DNA of 64,000 nucleotides from contig JAAEAF010003767.1 in NCBI GenBank assembly GCA_011037195.1, positions 1 through 64,000 on the forward strand. The letters run 5' to 3'. The notes beneath the pieces are model-generated. The model worked only from the letters and a program-made list of their open reading frames with translations, was not told where the DNA came from and made no database searches. Positions 48,263 to 62,110 of the stretch are shown one piece after another. Source of the DNA: Triatoma infestans. Lineage: Eukaryota > Arthropoda > Insecta > Hemiptera > Reduviidae. Numbering within the stretch: the first letter of the stretch is position 1; every line of letters starts with the position of its first letter. The translations under genes and the position numbers were made by a program.

Positions 48263-51200
48263 ACCAAGATGTAGGTTAAAAACAGTTTGAAAATAAATTA
48301 ATATTTTTGACAGCAAGAAACCAGCATTACATATAGATGCAAGGAAGTGAAACAACTGTGCGCATATAAAATGCACAATTTTAAACGTGTAAATTCATAA
48401 TATTATACATGAAGCATAATATTTGAAAAAAAAAAAAGGGGGCAAAGATAAATGTTAATTTACTTTCTCTATTCGAAATTTCCTGGTAATGTTATTTTTG
48501 CAAATTATGTCTAGCAATTGCAAGATCTCTAAAGTATGTTACTCGCGTGATTTGAGCTTGAATGAAAAAATAGACAGTACTTAAACCAGTTGGTGCCCTT
48601 GACTACCATGTAAGTACCAAACACTTCGCCGAAGACATTCTTCCAAGGAACGCAAAAAGTATGTCTGTTAGAAGTAAATTAAACTATTAATTTAATCGTA
48701 ATAAATGATCGAATAAATCATGATCAATAAAGAAGTTTGCTTTTGACATTTAAATCTTTCAATTAATACCAGGAATTTGTTCAATTGTAATATGTTTAGT
48801 ATTCTATAATTAGTGTCTACAGTTTTATTCATTAGAAAAATTACAATTTAAATAATTCATTAGTATAGTTTTATTTATAAGACTTTACTTACATTAATAT
48901 GTGCATGACATGAATGTGTAAGCTGAAAAGTGATAAATTAACTTGTAAGAGGAGGAAACCAAATCCATCTTTCATTTAGAAGCCTCGCTAATTTATAACG
49001 AATCATTGCTGTAATAAACCATATCTAGTAAACTCACTTATCACCAGAAGGCAAAAAATTTGCAAAAATGTTTGTAAATAGAAGTTTTTTCTTTGATCGC
49101 TCCTCTCATAAATTTACTTAAATCAACACGATTGTTAAGTTAAACCCTTCATTTTCATAATGAATGTTAAATTGGGGATCAATAAATATCAAAATTACTT
49201 TTTAAAGTAATCTCATTAGTTATAAACTTCCCAATTTTTTTATTTATCTGACATTGTGTTGTACTCGGCAACTAAACTTTTCTGAAACTGAGCACAAAGA
49301 TTTTTTTTCATTACTACAATAACTTGCACTTTAGAAAACAAGGAAAGACCTTTGTGATAAAAAATATCCCACCCTGCCTTATCAGGAATTTAAATAGATT
49401 ATTTTTATTTATTATTAGAAAGAGGCTAGATTTATTAAATGACATTAGTAAAAGCTTTTTTCTTATCTTTTTTTCATAGTATGGGAAAATAACATGCGAA
49501 AAATTTGATTTAATTGTCTGAAATTTATTGTTAGAAGCCTCTCTATTGGTATGTTATTTGGTAAATAAGACATTATAAAATAAATCAATATTCACAATGA
49601 ATAAAAAAGCAATTATCAGGAACGCTAAATTATAATAGTCAAATTAATAGCAAGTTTTTATTACTTTTTATTTTTTAATCTTATTTTAGAATAAGAGGTA
49701 CATGTTGTATATACATAAAAACAAGGCAGGTAAAAATATTGACAAACATTGCGTAAATAATACGACGAATAATGCATAAGACATGCAATATTTCATTTAT
49801 TAACAACAAATTGAAATTAATATTAAAATCATTTCAGTTTATGACTTTTAGATCTTTATATGTACATAAATAAAATAACTCTGGTAAATTAAAAGAAAAT
49901 TAATTTGGATACTAATAAACAGATTGAGAATTCTCATAATAATGGGCATTTTCTCCTTCCATAAAATAAGTTATAGCGTTTCATGAATTATATGTAGAAC
50001 CTGTAATGTGTATTCATTAAAATATTGGAACATTAGATTACGCTGTGATAATTTAACTGAATCCTTGGCCCTAAATGGGCTATTGTGCCAACAGTTCAGT
50101 TTAGTTCAATGATTTATTGAAAGCTGTTGCGAAGGAAAACATCTCTGTGTGTGTAAATAAGGTATATGTCGATAGTAAGGTAAAAAGGGATAAAATTGAA
50201 TACTATGATTTCTTCTTTTTCTTCTTCATTTGCTTTTTTTTACTTCTGCTTGTTTTCTTTTTATTGCTAGTCTTCTTCTTTACGCTGAACTTAACAGGTT
50301 TAGATCTGATGATCTTCTGTATAAAAAAATATTATTTTTAATATTTAGATTTATAAATACATATTACCATAGAATTGTTTGTTTTGTATGATATACGCAA
50401 GAGTCTTCTGAAAGTGTGATGAAATGAGCATTTTGAATTGAGCACAAACAAATTTAATGGCATTGTTGGTCAGTTGAGAAGATAGTTTTATGCAACTTTC
50501 AATAATTATATCTTAAAATATGCCACACAGTTTTGTGCACTTAATGATTCTAATTAGTAAAAATTAAAGTCTTAAATATAATAAAGAGACATGAAAAAAT
50601 GCTAAAGGCATCAAGAGATTGTCACTCACTGCAGGAGAAAGTGTTTCAAAACCTCAAAAAAAAGGCAGAAAAAAGACATCTAATAATTGAATATGTGCCG
50701 TCCTCTACAAAGGGAAACTGGCTAGCTGTTTCAGGATCTTGGTGTATTGCATTTCTGACTAACATCGGGTTTAGCATTCTCCTATACCACAATCGAACAA
50801 TCCAGCCTATCCATTCACTTATTGTTAGATTTGTAGGGAGAGTTTGGCTATAAAGTCTACCTATTGCAACTAAAATATCTACTGTAGCTCACTGGGGTGC
50901 CAGTACATAGAATACGGTCGTTTGTAAAATGTTAATTTTAAGATGAATGAGGTGCGAGATTATGAGTTAGGGTTTATTTCTAGTTAGCTAGCTAAACTCA
51001 ACTGGTTGCACTCATCAACTATCCCTTGGAGGTCATGTGTATTTTGTGAGAGTGTAAAGAAAAACTGAGATTTGTGAGAATTAGAACTGAAAAAAAAGAT
51101 TGTAAGAAAGCCGTACGCTCGCCCATATTGTTTGTTAAAATTTTTCGCTCGAACCAGCTTTTAAAATTCCCAAGTTGTTTCAAATTATTAATATAAATAA

Positions 51201-52112
51201 ATTGTTTTCATTCATGATATAGTTTGAATAGACCAATATCAATTTTTTCTAAAATGAAATTATATTTAAAAATTTTCCACGCGAATTCTGTAGAAGGCTT
51301 TGATGCAGTTTCGAAGGACAAATCTTAGTTGACAGAAGGGCATCATGGCAATAAAGTAAAAGAAAAAGACCCGATTATATCTTGCAATATTCAAAATAAG
51401 ATTTGGAACTTTTTTTATTTAGGATATTATATTTGTAATATAACATGTAAAAAAATACTAATTAATAAACAAATGGCTTACAACAGATAAAATGCTGCAG
51501 ACAAACTCGTTTTTTTTCTAGATTCAATTTTAGTCCAACTTGTCGCAATTTTTCCAAAACAAGTTTGAGGAAATGAAGATGTCCTTCAAATGTCTGTTAT
51601 AGGTACGACGATATTATGTAATAGGCAAAGGAACGTGGACAAGAACGGGTGTTATGGTATAAGCAATCTCTTCTTTTTATTGTTAGAAATTAATATATCC
51701 AGGATTATATTTTCAGTATGGCCACCATTTATAGAATTTTTTATTTTATAAAAGTTGAAGATAGCTTTCCAGTCATCTGATAAAATAGAATAAAATCCTC
51801 GACTACACAAGGATGAAAAGGTCTGAGTTCATGCAATAATTCACTTCACTTTTAAAGAAATTATTTACAGAAAAGAAATCAAGATACATAAACCAAGATA
51901 TAGATAGATAATTGAAAATTTAAAGAAAAAATTTTAAACAAGCAAAGCTACATACAACATTTCTAGGTAGCAGCGGAGTGTCCCTACTTCATCAAACTTA
52001 GCTCTCGTACTGGCACGAGCGCTTTTATGCACCACTCCATATTGGTTATACCTCTCCACCCTTTACCATAAATGCTGAGGCTTTGGTTTCCAGAAGAGAC
52101 GCGTGAGAGACC
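48263..52112. other. Partial repeat S and unassigned DNA, U4
   Basis: Partial S to about 48721. It contains the Lys/Ser-rich minus-strand frame in long form at 50203-50316, the tryptophan-rich minus-strand frame at 50646-50888 and the second gypsy RT fragment at 51494-51671. No gene is supported. Confidence 0.5.
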
Positions 52113-52617
52113 CTACTAGTTTGCTGTCGTCAGACATTGCCTCTCACGCAGGAGAAAGTGTTTCAAAACCTCAAAAAAAAGACATCTAATAATTGAATAT
52201 GTGCCGTCCTCTACAAAGGGAAACTGGCTAGCTGTTTCAGGATCTTGGTGTATTGCATTTCTGACTAACATCGGGTTTAGCATTCTCCTATACCACAGTC
52301 GAACAATCCAGCCTATCCATTCACTTATTGTTAGATTTGTAGGGAGAGTTTGGCTATAAAGTCTACCTATTGCAACTAAAATATCTACTGTAGCTCACTG
52401 GGATGCCAGTACATAGAATACGGTCGTTTGTAAAATGTTAATTTTAAGAGTGAATGAGGTGCGAGATTATGAGTTAGAGTTTATTTCAACTCAACTGGCT
52501 AAACTCAACTGGTTGCACTCATCAACTATCCCTTGGAGGTCATGTGTATTTTGTGAGAGTGTAAAGAAAAATTGAGATTTGTGAGAATTTTTGACTACTA
52601 GTTTGCTGTAGTCAGAC
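52113..52617. repeat. 482-bp internal insert bounded by 23-bp direct repeats, U4
   Basis: CTACTAGTTTGCTG...CAGAC occurs at 52113-52135 and again at 52595-52617, 22 of 23 identical. Between them is a second copy of about 50620-51085 from the same unit, with an internal gap near 52178. It splits the gypsy integrase C-terminal frame, and the 52491-52793 minus-strand frame is the resulting chimera. Confidence 0.85.
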
Positions 52618-54575
52618 TCAAAACCAAAGGTATTTATGGAATTGAGTTCCAATATGCGGAATGGATCTTCAAATTTGGGCGTTAGCTTACTAGCGAAACC
52701 ACGGTCGCGAGCAGATAATAAATGCGATCTTTTAATGTCTAGTTTTTTACTTTCTCTTACTCCTAGTAAGAGGAAGTATTGTAATCGTGTCAAATTTTTT
52801 TTAAATGTTAGTTTTTTTTGTTTTTACATAACAAGTAAATCTGTTTATTTTCTGTACCAAACGCATGTAACATGTAAAATTTTTGCATAAATACATATTA
52901 TTATTATTATTAGTTTTTTTTACGACGATTAAAATAATGGCTTTGTCGAGCTGATGCTCGTGGTGGTTTAGACTCCACTACCAATCTTAACACTATTAAT
53001 TTCTTAATGTGATCTATCCAGACACCAGGATCTAATTTTTTCATGGATTTGTATACTTTTGATGATCCATTTTCCCTCAGTAAACTCTGATGTGGTTTAA
53101 CTTTTTGGCATACTAGGCATCATTAAATATATTTACTGATATCGGCTTTATACCTGGCTAATGTATAAACGAGATATACGGTACAAATTTTCCTCCCGAC
53201 CAAAGTGAAGCACCGGGACGATCGTAGCTCATATAGAGAATGTGGTGACTTAATCCATTGGGATTTCTGATATGGAGCAATCTGTAGACTACTTGACTTA
53301 TCAGGCAATACAAATATGCTCACTCAATTTTCCAGTACGGTAAGTCTTTTGGCCTTTGCCATACTAGCTCCATTTTGACTTTGTATCAGCTGACAAGGAC
53401 AATCCAGGACATGGTGTGCTGAACCCTTGCGGGTAATAATATATTGGTAACTATGACGTTCTAGATCCTACCGTCATGATTTACCTGCTGCCTTGAGGTT
53501 GTTGAGACATTTCAGACTGGCATGTTGTGTAATGAATGTGAAATGTTAAGGCCTAAATTTTCGTACTGCCCATATAATGGTAGTCAGTCCTTCTCGGTTA
53601 CATTGTAATTATTCGCTGCTTTCGTTAGGTTTCAGCGTAAGCAATCCCTTTTTCGAGGTTGAAATGTTGTGAATAGAACCCAACTGAGATCGCGGAAAAC
53701 TGACATCATTTTGTACAACAAATGGCTGGGTAAAGTCGATCCTGGCCAGAACCGGCTCTGAAATAAGGATCTTCTTAATTTCTTCTAACGAACTGTCTTG
53801 GGCTATGTACTAGATATAAGGTTTATCTGTCTTCACTAATTCAGTCATTGGGCTGATATGATCAGCAAAATTAGATATGAATCTGCGAAGAAATATGCTA
53901 TACCGATTAGTCTCGCAAGTTCTTGAATATTTTTGGGTGTTCGATTCTGAAGCAAGGGCTCGATCCCTTGTGGGTCTATTTGTAGTAGATGTTCGTGTAT
54001 TAAGAACCTAGATATGGGATTTCGCTGCAGACAAATTCGTTTTTTTTCTGGATTCAATTTTAGTCCAACTTGTCGCAATTTTTTCATAACAAGTTTGAGG
54101 TAATGAGGATGTTCTTCAAATGTTTTTATAGCTACGACGATGTTATCTAGATAGGCAAAGCAACGTGGGCAAGAACGGGTGTTATGGTATAAGCAATCTC
54201 TGGAATGTTGTGAAGCGGTGTACAGTTCAGAATGTAGTCTCTTGAATTGAACAATCCACGAATTAATACTATAAAAGCAGTAATTTCCTTCGATTGTTTC
54301 GACAGAGGAATTTGATGATAGGCTAGATCAACCTTTAAGAGATATTGCTGAACTACCAGCTTTGTAATCCCAATAGACCTCTCAGTGCAGGTCGCAGTGG
54401 AATGAGGCGTTATCCTCCCGTTTTCAATCTAGTAGCTGTGTAATATTGGGTAGGGTATATACATCAGTTTTTGTAATGGAATAATCTTGCGAAGGTCCTA
54501 CAAAATCGATACTTTCTATTCGGTTTTTTAACCATTACCACAGGACTTGGTCGTACTAAAGCGAGCGCATTTATG
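52618..54575 (-). pseudogene. Ty3/gypsy-like pol remnant, U4
   Basis: As U1, but with the integrase tail separated by the 482-bp insert. The larger RT frame of U1 at 8312-8545 is broken here; the 53845-54087 piece remains. Confidence 0.85.
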
Positions 54576-54707
54576 CCACCTAAACACACTTAGTCACAAT
54601 GTATGATACGGTTAATTTGATAAATTGATTATTATTACTATTATTGTATTTTAGCTAGGTTTGGTTATATATTTGATATCACCACTACATGTATGTGTTG
54701 TTTATGT

Positions 54708-55748
54708 AAGAGCAGGGCAAGGCTCTCTCCCAAGAAGTGGCTATTTTATTTTACCTACGAACTTACACATTGTGCTCTTTACTTACGATTATATGCTGCA
54801 CCTAATAGTTACCATAATGACATGCTTGGGAGACACACAGATCTAGGCTTCTTCCCATTGTCTATATAAGTGAACATCCACATCGACATAAGGGGTGACA
54901 CTGCTGGCGGCAATATTTGAAGAGTTTTCTGCGGCTTTCGACACTTCCAAGAAATAGAAGTTTAAGTATTGAAAAAAGTACAAGCTTTTCATGCTACCAT
55001 GTCCCTATAAATTGGAAGTAAATAAAGAATAACAAAACTTCAAAGTAAAGTTCAGATAATAAATAATATATACAATATGTGTAGTTAACAAAGTACATAT
55101 AGACTGTCTTCTTTCGCATGCTGAAATAAAAGATCTCCTGAGCTCCTTTCAATAAGATAGATCAACAAGCAAATGTTGTCAGTTCATCTACCACATAAAA
55201 TTTAAAAAAAACAATATAAACACTGAACTGCAGTTTTTAAAAATTTGCAGATACCAAGATGTAGGTTAAAAACAGTTTGTTTAAAAATAAATTAATATTT
55301 TTGACAGCAAGGAACAAGCATGACACACAGATGCAAGGAAGTGAAACAACTGTGCGCATATAAAATGCACATTATGCACAATTTTAAACGTGTAAATTCA
55401 AAATATTATAAATGAAGGAAATATTTGAATATATAAATATTATAAATATTTGAAAAAAAAGGAGCAAAGATAAATGTTAATTTACTTTCACTATCCAAAA
55501 TTTCCTGGTAATGTTATTTTTGCAAATTTTGTTTAACGATTGCAAGATCTCTAAAGTATGTTACTCGCGTGATTTGTGCTTGAATGAAAAAACAGACAGT
55601 ACTACTTAAACCAGTTTGGCGCCCTTGACTACCATGCAAGTACCAAACATTTCGTCGAAGACATTCTTTCAAGGAACTCAAAAAGTATGTCTGTCAGAAG
55701 TAAATTACACTATTAATTTAATCGTATTAAATGATCGAATAAATCATT
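54708..55748. repeat. Repeat S', U4 copy
   Basis: A mosaic of U2-like and U1/U3-like variants. Confidence 0.8.
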
Positions 55749-56514
55749 ACGTGTGCAATCTAAATTTGATCTCGACTCAAGATTAGTTTTTAATTCAAAA
55801 TAATCCCATTTGACGAACACAGCATACTTTCCAAAATAATGTAAAAATGGTCATTTATTAAGGAAATTTTATATAAGTATTCAACAACGGCGTTATTGTA
55901 TACAATTTTCGCTCCTGGTACTACTTCAAGGAATGTAGGAAAGGCTTGTTAACATCTTATTGTACTAAATGCTTTCCCCATTTCTATTAAACAAAACTAT
56001 TTCTGAAAATGCACACTTATTATTTTTGGAAAAATTTTAAGTTCTAAACAAAACTTAAATTCTATCTGTCGAGAAAAGGATTATGTAGAAAATTGAAAAT
56101 ATATGTAATGCTTAATAAAATTCACCGAAATACTTTATATTTTTGGTAATTACAGTTTAATGAAATGTTTTAGAATTCTCACTTATTAAACACAAATTTA
56201 TATTTTTGTTTAAGTTGTTGCTTAAACATGAGTTATATTGTCCAACTTTTTAAAAATATATTATGAAACAAGAAAAAATTTTGTACATAGTAAAACAGAG
56301 AAGAAACAGACAATAAACAATTGTTACCTGAAAATAGTAAAAAATTGGGACTAAAATCGATCTTATGATAATTTACATATTTACAAATAGAGATTCATTC
56401 CTTTTGAATAATACTAAGCCTACTCATAAACGGCAATGTGTTTTGAGCATAACAAACACCTCATCGTATCAACCTTTCATAATAAACATCTTAATATATA
56501 TTATAGATAATTAT
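55749..56514. other. 3' flank of exon A, U4
   Basis: It keeps the TTTTAGAATTCTCAC segment found in U1 but not in U2 and U3. Confidence 0.4.
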
Positions 56515-57062
56515 TTAGGTATCTGAATTTTCATAAGAGGTCCAATGTGGCCATTTCTTTATATCTTCTATTAGTTTTGCACCTGGGCTCTCTGTAGCCA
56601 TGACTTGTTTATGCACAAATAGCTTATAATCTGGTGCAATTTTACCTAACCTTACTCCCTCTTCGATTAACAATTTCGCCGCCCTTATTTGTCGTTTGGG
56701 CGGTAGAACAAACATAAAATTACCTATAAAATAAATAGCAATACTTCTCCTATTAAATGGGAGCGTATGACTACCATGTTTCCCCCAGCCCAATCCCGTG
56801 TATGCCGCACCATCGCCTCCAACTAAGAAATGCATACCTAGATCATTCCAGCCACGTCCCATTTGATCGTACTGAATGTCTCTCACTCTCTGAGAACATG
56901 TAGCAAACGAAGTGCAATTTATGCCGGCAGTGTGGGCTATGATCACATAATGAGGTGGATCTTCCTTTAAATGTTTTACCTGTCCACGTGACGGTTGAGC
57001 TTGCCATTCTTTACGAGAATACAACAATAATGACGAGTTAGCGTTCATCTCAGAATCCCATT
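56515..57062 (-). CDS. PGRP: PGRP ectodomain exon A, U4
   Basis: An open exon. It differs from U1 A by Ser2 to Asn, Val43 to Ile and Ile150 to Met. Tyr106 is kept with the synonymous codon TAT, at the same codon that is TAG in U2 and TAC in U1 and U3. Zinc-ligand losses are the same as in the other A exons. Confidence 0.87.
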
Positions 57063-57098
57063 CTGAAAAATTATAAGACTTTAACTTTCCACATGCTT

Positions 57099-57104
57099 TT
57101 TATT
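57099..57104 (-). terminator. Poly(A) signal AATAAA after exon B, U4
   Basis: Conserved position between B and A. Confidence 0.6.
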
Positions 57105-57168
57105 AACTATTCAAACCTAATTACATATAGATTCATGCTCTACAGCCACAGGTTTATAATTATTATTT

Positions 57169-57710
57169 TCATTTTACAGTCACCGGGATATTTGGAGACC
57201 AGTGGTCCCATTTCTTTAGCACATCAATTAAAGCTGCTCCTGGACTCTCAGTAGCTTTGATTTGTTTTTGTAATAATATTTTATAATTTGGGTCGAGTTT
57301 ACCTAATTTCACACCCTCTGAAAGCAGAATTTTAAAAGCTGATAGCTGCCTTTTCGGTGGTGAATCTCTCGCAAAATTTCCTATGAACGCTACACCTATG
57401 GATATGTTGTTGTAAGACAAAGTATGAGCTGCTATTTTATCCCAGCCTCTTCCCTCATAAATGTATCCGTCTCCACCGATTAAGAAGTTGTAGGCAATGT
57501 CGGACCAATTCCGACTGAATGCATCCGCCTGAATCGTCCTCACTAAATTGGAACATGCAGCGGTTAGTCCACACTTACTACCTGATGTGTGTCCCACCAT
57601 AACAATATGAACTGGTAGTTCAAATTTGTCTACAGTACCCTTTTCTGGTAGAGCCAACCAATGACCACGTGTCACCAATCTATCGGTATAGTTACTGCTT
57701 AGCAACTCAT
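57169..57710 (-). CDS. PGRP: PGRP ectodomain exon B, U4
   Basis: It matches U2 B through the domain (Ser118, Asp135, Ser89) but has the longer SPNIPVTVK end of U3. It is the best representative of the B consensus in this window. Confidence 0.87.
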
Positions 57711-58255
57711 CTGGAAAATAACAATTTTTATAGCTGTAGAGCAAGAATCCCAACAAAGGTCTTTCCAAATCTGACTTCTATAAATAACGAATGTTACGTT
57801 TAAAAATATTTCAAAATTTTATATTTTAATCAAGTAAATCATTAATTTATTCTTGATTGTTGTTTGGTTTGTTTTTAGGTTAAAATAAAGAAACGCAGGT
57901 AACAATGGAAACTTGTAGTTGCTGCGGCACTTTGATCTCAGCAATTGTTTAGTTAGTAATTTCATTTTGATTAATTACTTAGTAATTTCACTTCGATTAA
58001 ACACTTCAATATCGTAGGCAGGAGATGGGAGCTGGATTAGAGGAATATATTCCACGAAATATAAGCCATCTCAAAAAATAACACCTAATAATATTTTCCT
58101 TCAGCAATAAAATCGTAATTTGCTGCTTAAACGATAATCCATACATTTATTTCATATATTTTTAAAAAAAATTGATATCCATCCGTTAGCGTATGCCCGG
58201 CTTTAGGCATGAATTATTTTTATGCATAAGTACTAATGCTACTTGCAAAGTTGCG
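57711..58255. other. Flank of exon B and unit edge, U4
   Basis: Non-coding, nearly the same as the U3 flank. Confidence 0.5.
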
Positions 58256-61200
58256 ACCAAGATGTAGGTTAAAAACAGTTTGAAAATAAATTAATATTTT
58301 TGACAGCAAGAAACCAGCATTACATATAGATGCAAGGAAGTGAAACAACTGTGCGCATATAAAATGCACAATTTTAAACGTGTAAATTCATAATATTATA
58401 CATGAAGCATAATATTTGAAAAAAAAAAAAGGGGGCAAAGATAAATGTTAATTTACTTTCTCTATTCGAAATTTCCTGGTAATGTTATTTTTGCAAATTA
58501 TGTCTAGCAATTGCAAGATCTCTAAAGTATGTTACTCGCGTGATTTGAGCTTGAATGAAAAAATAGACAGTACTTAAACCAGTTGGTGCCCTTGACTACC
58601 ATGTAAGTACCAAACACTTCGCCGAAGACATTCTTCCAAGGAACGCAAAAAGTATGTCTGTTAGAAGTAAATTAAACTATTAATTTAATCGTAATAAATG
58701 ATCGAATAAATCATGATCAATAAAGAAGTTTGCTTTTGACATTTAAATCTTTCAATTAATACCAGGAATTTGTTCAATTGTAATATATTTAGTATTCTAT
58801 AATTAGTATCTAAGAGTTTTATTCATTAGAAAAATTACAATTTAAATAATTCATTAGTATAGTTTTATTTATAAGACTTTACTGACATTAATATGTGCAT
58901 GACATGAATGTGTAAGCTGAAAAGTGATAAATTAACTTGTAAGAGGAGGAAACCAAATCCATCTTTCATTTAGAAGCCTCGCTAATTTATAACGAATCAT
59001 TGCTGTAATAAACCATATCTAGTAAACTCACTTATCACCAGAAGGCAAAAAAATTTGCAAAAATGTTTGTAAATAGAAGTTTTTTCTTTGATCGCTCCTC
59101 TCATAAATTTACTTAAATCAACACGATTGTTAAGTTAAACCCTTCATTTTCATAATGAATGTTAAATTGGGGATCAATAAATATCAAAATTACTTTTTAA
59201 AGTAATCTCATTAGTTCTAAACTTCCCAATTTTTTTATTTATCTGACATTGTGTTGTACTCGGCAACTAAACTTTTCTGAAACTGAGCACAAAGATTTTT
59301 TTTCATTACTACAATAACTTGCACTTTAGAAAACAAGGAAAGACCTTTGTGATAAAAAATACCCCACCCTGCCTTATCAGGAATTTAAATAGATTATTTT
59401 TATTTATTATTAGAAAGAGGCTAGATTTATTAAATGACATTAGTAAAAGCTTTTTTCTTATCTTTTTTTCATAGTATGGGAAAATAACATGCGAAAAATT
59501 TGATTTAATTGTCTGAAATTTATTGTTAGAAGCCTCTCTATTGGTATGTTATTTGGTAAATAAGACATTATAAAATAAATCAATATTCACAATGAATAAA
59601 AAAGCAATTATCAGGAACGCTAAATTATAATAGTCAAATTAATAGCAAGTTTTTATTACTTTTTATTTTTTAATCTTATTTTAGAATAAGAGGTACATGT
59701 TGTATATACATAAAAACAAGGCAGGTAAAAATATTGACAAACATTGCGTAAATAATACGACGAATAATGCATAAGACATGCAATATTTCATTTATTAACA
59801 ACAAATTGAAATTAATATTAAAATCATTTCAGTTTATGACTTTTAGATCTTTATATGTACATAAATAAAATAACTCTGGTAAATTAAAAGAAAATTAATT
59901 TGGATACTAATAAACAGATTGAGAATTCTCATAATAATGGGCATTTTCTCCTTCCATAAAATAAGTTATAGCGTTTCATGAATTATATGTAGAACCTGTA
60001 ATGTGTATTCATTAAAATATTGGAACATTAGATTACACTGTGATAATTTAACTGAATCCTTGGCCCTAAATGGGCTATTGTGCCAACAGTTCAGTTTAGT
60101 TCAATGATTTATTGAAAGCTGTTGCGAAGGAAAACATCTCTGTGTGTGTAAATAAGGTATATGTCGATAGTAAGGTAAAAAGGGATAAAATTGAATACTA
60201 TGATTTCTTCTTTTTCTTCTTCATTTGCTTTTTTTTACTTCTGCTTGTTTTCTTTTTATTGCTAGTCTTCTTCTTTACGCTGAACTTAACAGGTTTAGAT
60301 CTGATGATCTTCTGTATAAAAAAATATTATTTTTAATATTTAGATTTATAAATACATATTACCATAGAATTGTTTGTTTTGTATGATATACGCAAGAGTC
60401 TTCTGAAAGTGTGATGAAATGAGCATTTTGAATTGAGCACAAACAAATTTAATGGCATTGTTGGTCAGTTGAGAAGATAGTTTTATGCAACTTTCAATAA
60501 TTATATCTTAAAATATGCCACACAGTTTTGTGCACTTAATGATTCTAATTAGTAAAAATTAAAGTCTTAAATATAATAAAGAGACATGAAAAAATGCTAA
60601 AGGCATCAAGAGATTGTCACTCACTGCAGGAGAAAGTGTTTCAAAACCTCAAAAAAAAGGCAGAAAAAAGACATCTAATAATTGAATATGTGCCGTCCTC
60701 TACAAAGGGAAACTGGCTAGCTGTTTCAGGATCTTGGTGTATTGCATTTCTGACTAACATCGGGTTTAGCATTCTCCTATACCACAGTCGAACAATCCAG
60801 CCTATCCATTCACTTATTGTTAGATTTGTAGGGAGAGTTTGGCTATAAAGTCTACCTATTGCAACTAAAATATCTACTGTAGCTCACTGGGATGCCAGTA
60901 CATAGAATACGGTCGTTTGTAAAATGTTAATTTTAAGAGTGAATGAGGTGCGAGATTATGAGTTAGAGTTTATTTCTAGTTAGCTAGCTAAACTCAACTG
61001 GTTGCACTCATCAACTATCCCTTGGAGGTCATGTGTATTTTGTGAGAGTGTAAAGAAAAATTGAGATTTGAGAGAATTAGAACTGAAAAAAAAGATAGTA
61101 AGAAAGCCGTACGCTCGCCCATATTGTTTGTTAAAATTTTTCGCTCGAACCAGCTTTTAAAATTCCCAAGTTGTTTAAAATTATTAATATTAATAAATAA

Positions 61201-62110
61201 TTGTTTTCATTCATGATATAGTTTGAATAGACCAATATCAATTTTTTCTAAAATGAAATTATATTTAAAAATTTTCCACGCGAATTCTGTAGAAGGCTTT
61301 GATGCAGTTTCGAAGGACAAATCTTAGTTGACAGAAGGGCATCATGGCAATAAAGTAAAAGAAAAAGACCCGATTATATCTTGCAATATTCAAAATAAGA
61401 TTTGGAACTTTTTTTATTTAGGATATTATATTTGTAATATAACATGTAAAAAAATACTAATTAATAAACAAATGGCTTACAACAGATAAAATGCTGCAGA
61501 CAAACTCGTTTTTTTTCTAGATTCAATTTTAGTCCAACTTGTCGCAATTTTTCCAAAACAAGTTTGAGGAAATGAAGATGTCCTTCAAATGTCTGTTATA
61601 GGTACGACGATATTATGTAATAGGCAAAGGAACGTGGACAAGAACGGGTGTTATGGTATAAGCAATCTCTTCTTTTTATTGTTAGAAATTAATATATCCA
61701 GGATTATTTTTCAGTATGGCCACCATTTATAGAATTTTTTATTTTATAAAAGTTGAAGATAGCATTCCAGTCATCTGATAAAATAGAATAAAATCCTCGA
61801 CTACACAAGGATGAAAAGGTCTGGGTTCATGCAATAATTCACTTCACTTTTAAAGAATTTATTTACAGAAAAGAAATCAAGATACACAAACCAAGATATA
61901 GATAGATAATTGAAAATCTAAGAAATAAATTTTAAACAAGCAAAGCTACATACAACATTTCTAGGTAGCAGCGGAGTGTCCCTACTTCATCAAACTTAGC
62001 TCTCGTACTGGCACGAGCGCTTTTATGCACCACTCCATATTGGTTATACCTCTCCACCCTTTACCATAAATGCTGAGGCTTTGGTTTCCAGAAGAGACGC
62101 GTGAGAGACC
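58256..62110. other. Partial repeat S and unassigned DNA, U5
   Basis: Partial S to about 58713. It contains the Lys/Ser-rich minus-strand frame in long form at 60198-60311, the tryptophan-rich minus-strand frame at 60641-60883 and the second gypsy RT fragment at 61493-61670. Confidence 0.5.

Larger units (their letters stand above)
38709..48266. repeat. Tandem unit U3 (period 9554 bp)
   Basis: It begins inside repeat S at CCAAGATGTAGG, lacks the Jockey remnant and the first part of S, and runs to the end of the exon B flank. Its first half shares U1-specific states, such as the full 39702-39926 frame and TAA in the Lys-rich frame. Confidence 0.9.
48263..58259. repeat. Tandem unit U4 (period 9993 bp)
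   Basis: It starts at the same ACCA fusion as U3. It is about 440 bp longer than U3, mainly because of an internal insert at 52136-52617. Confidence 0.9.
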
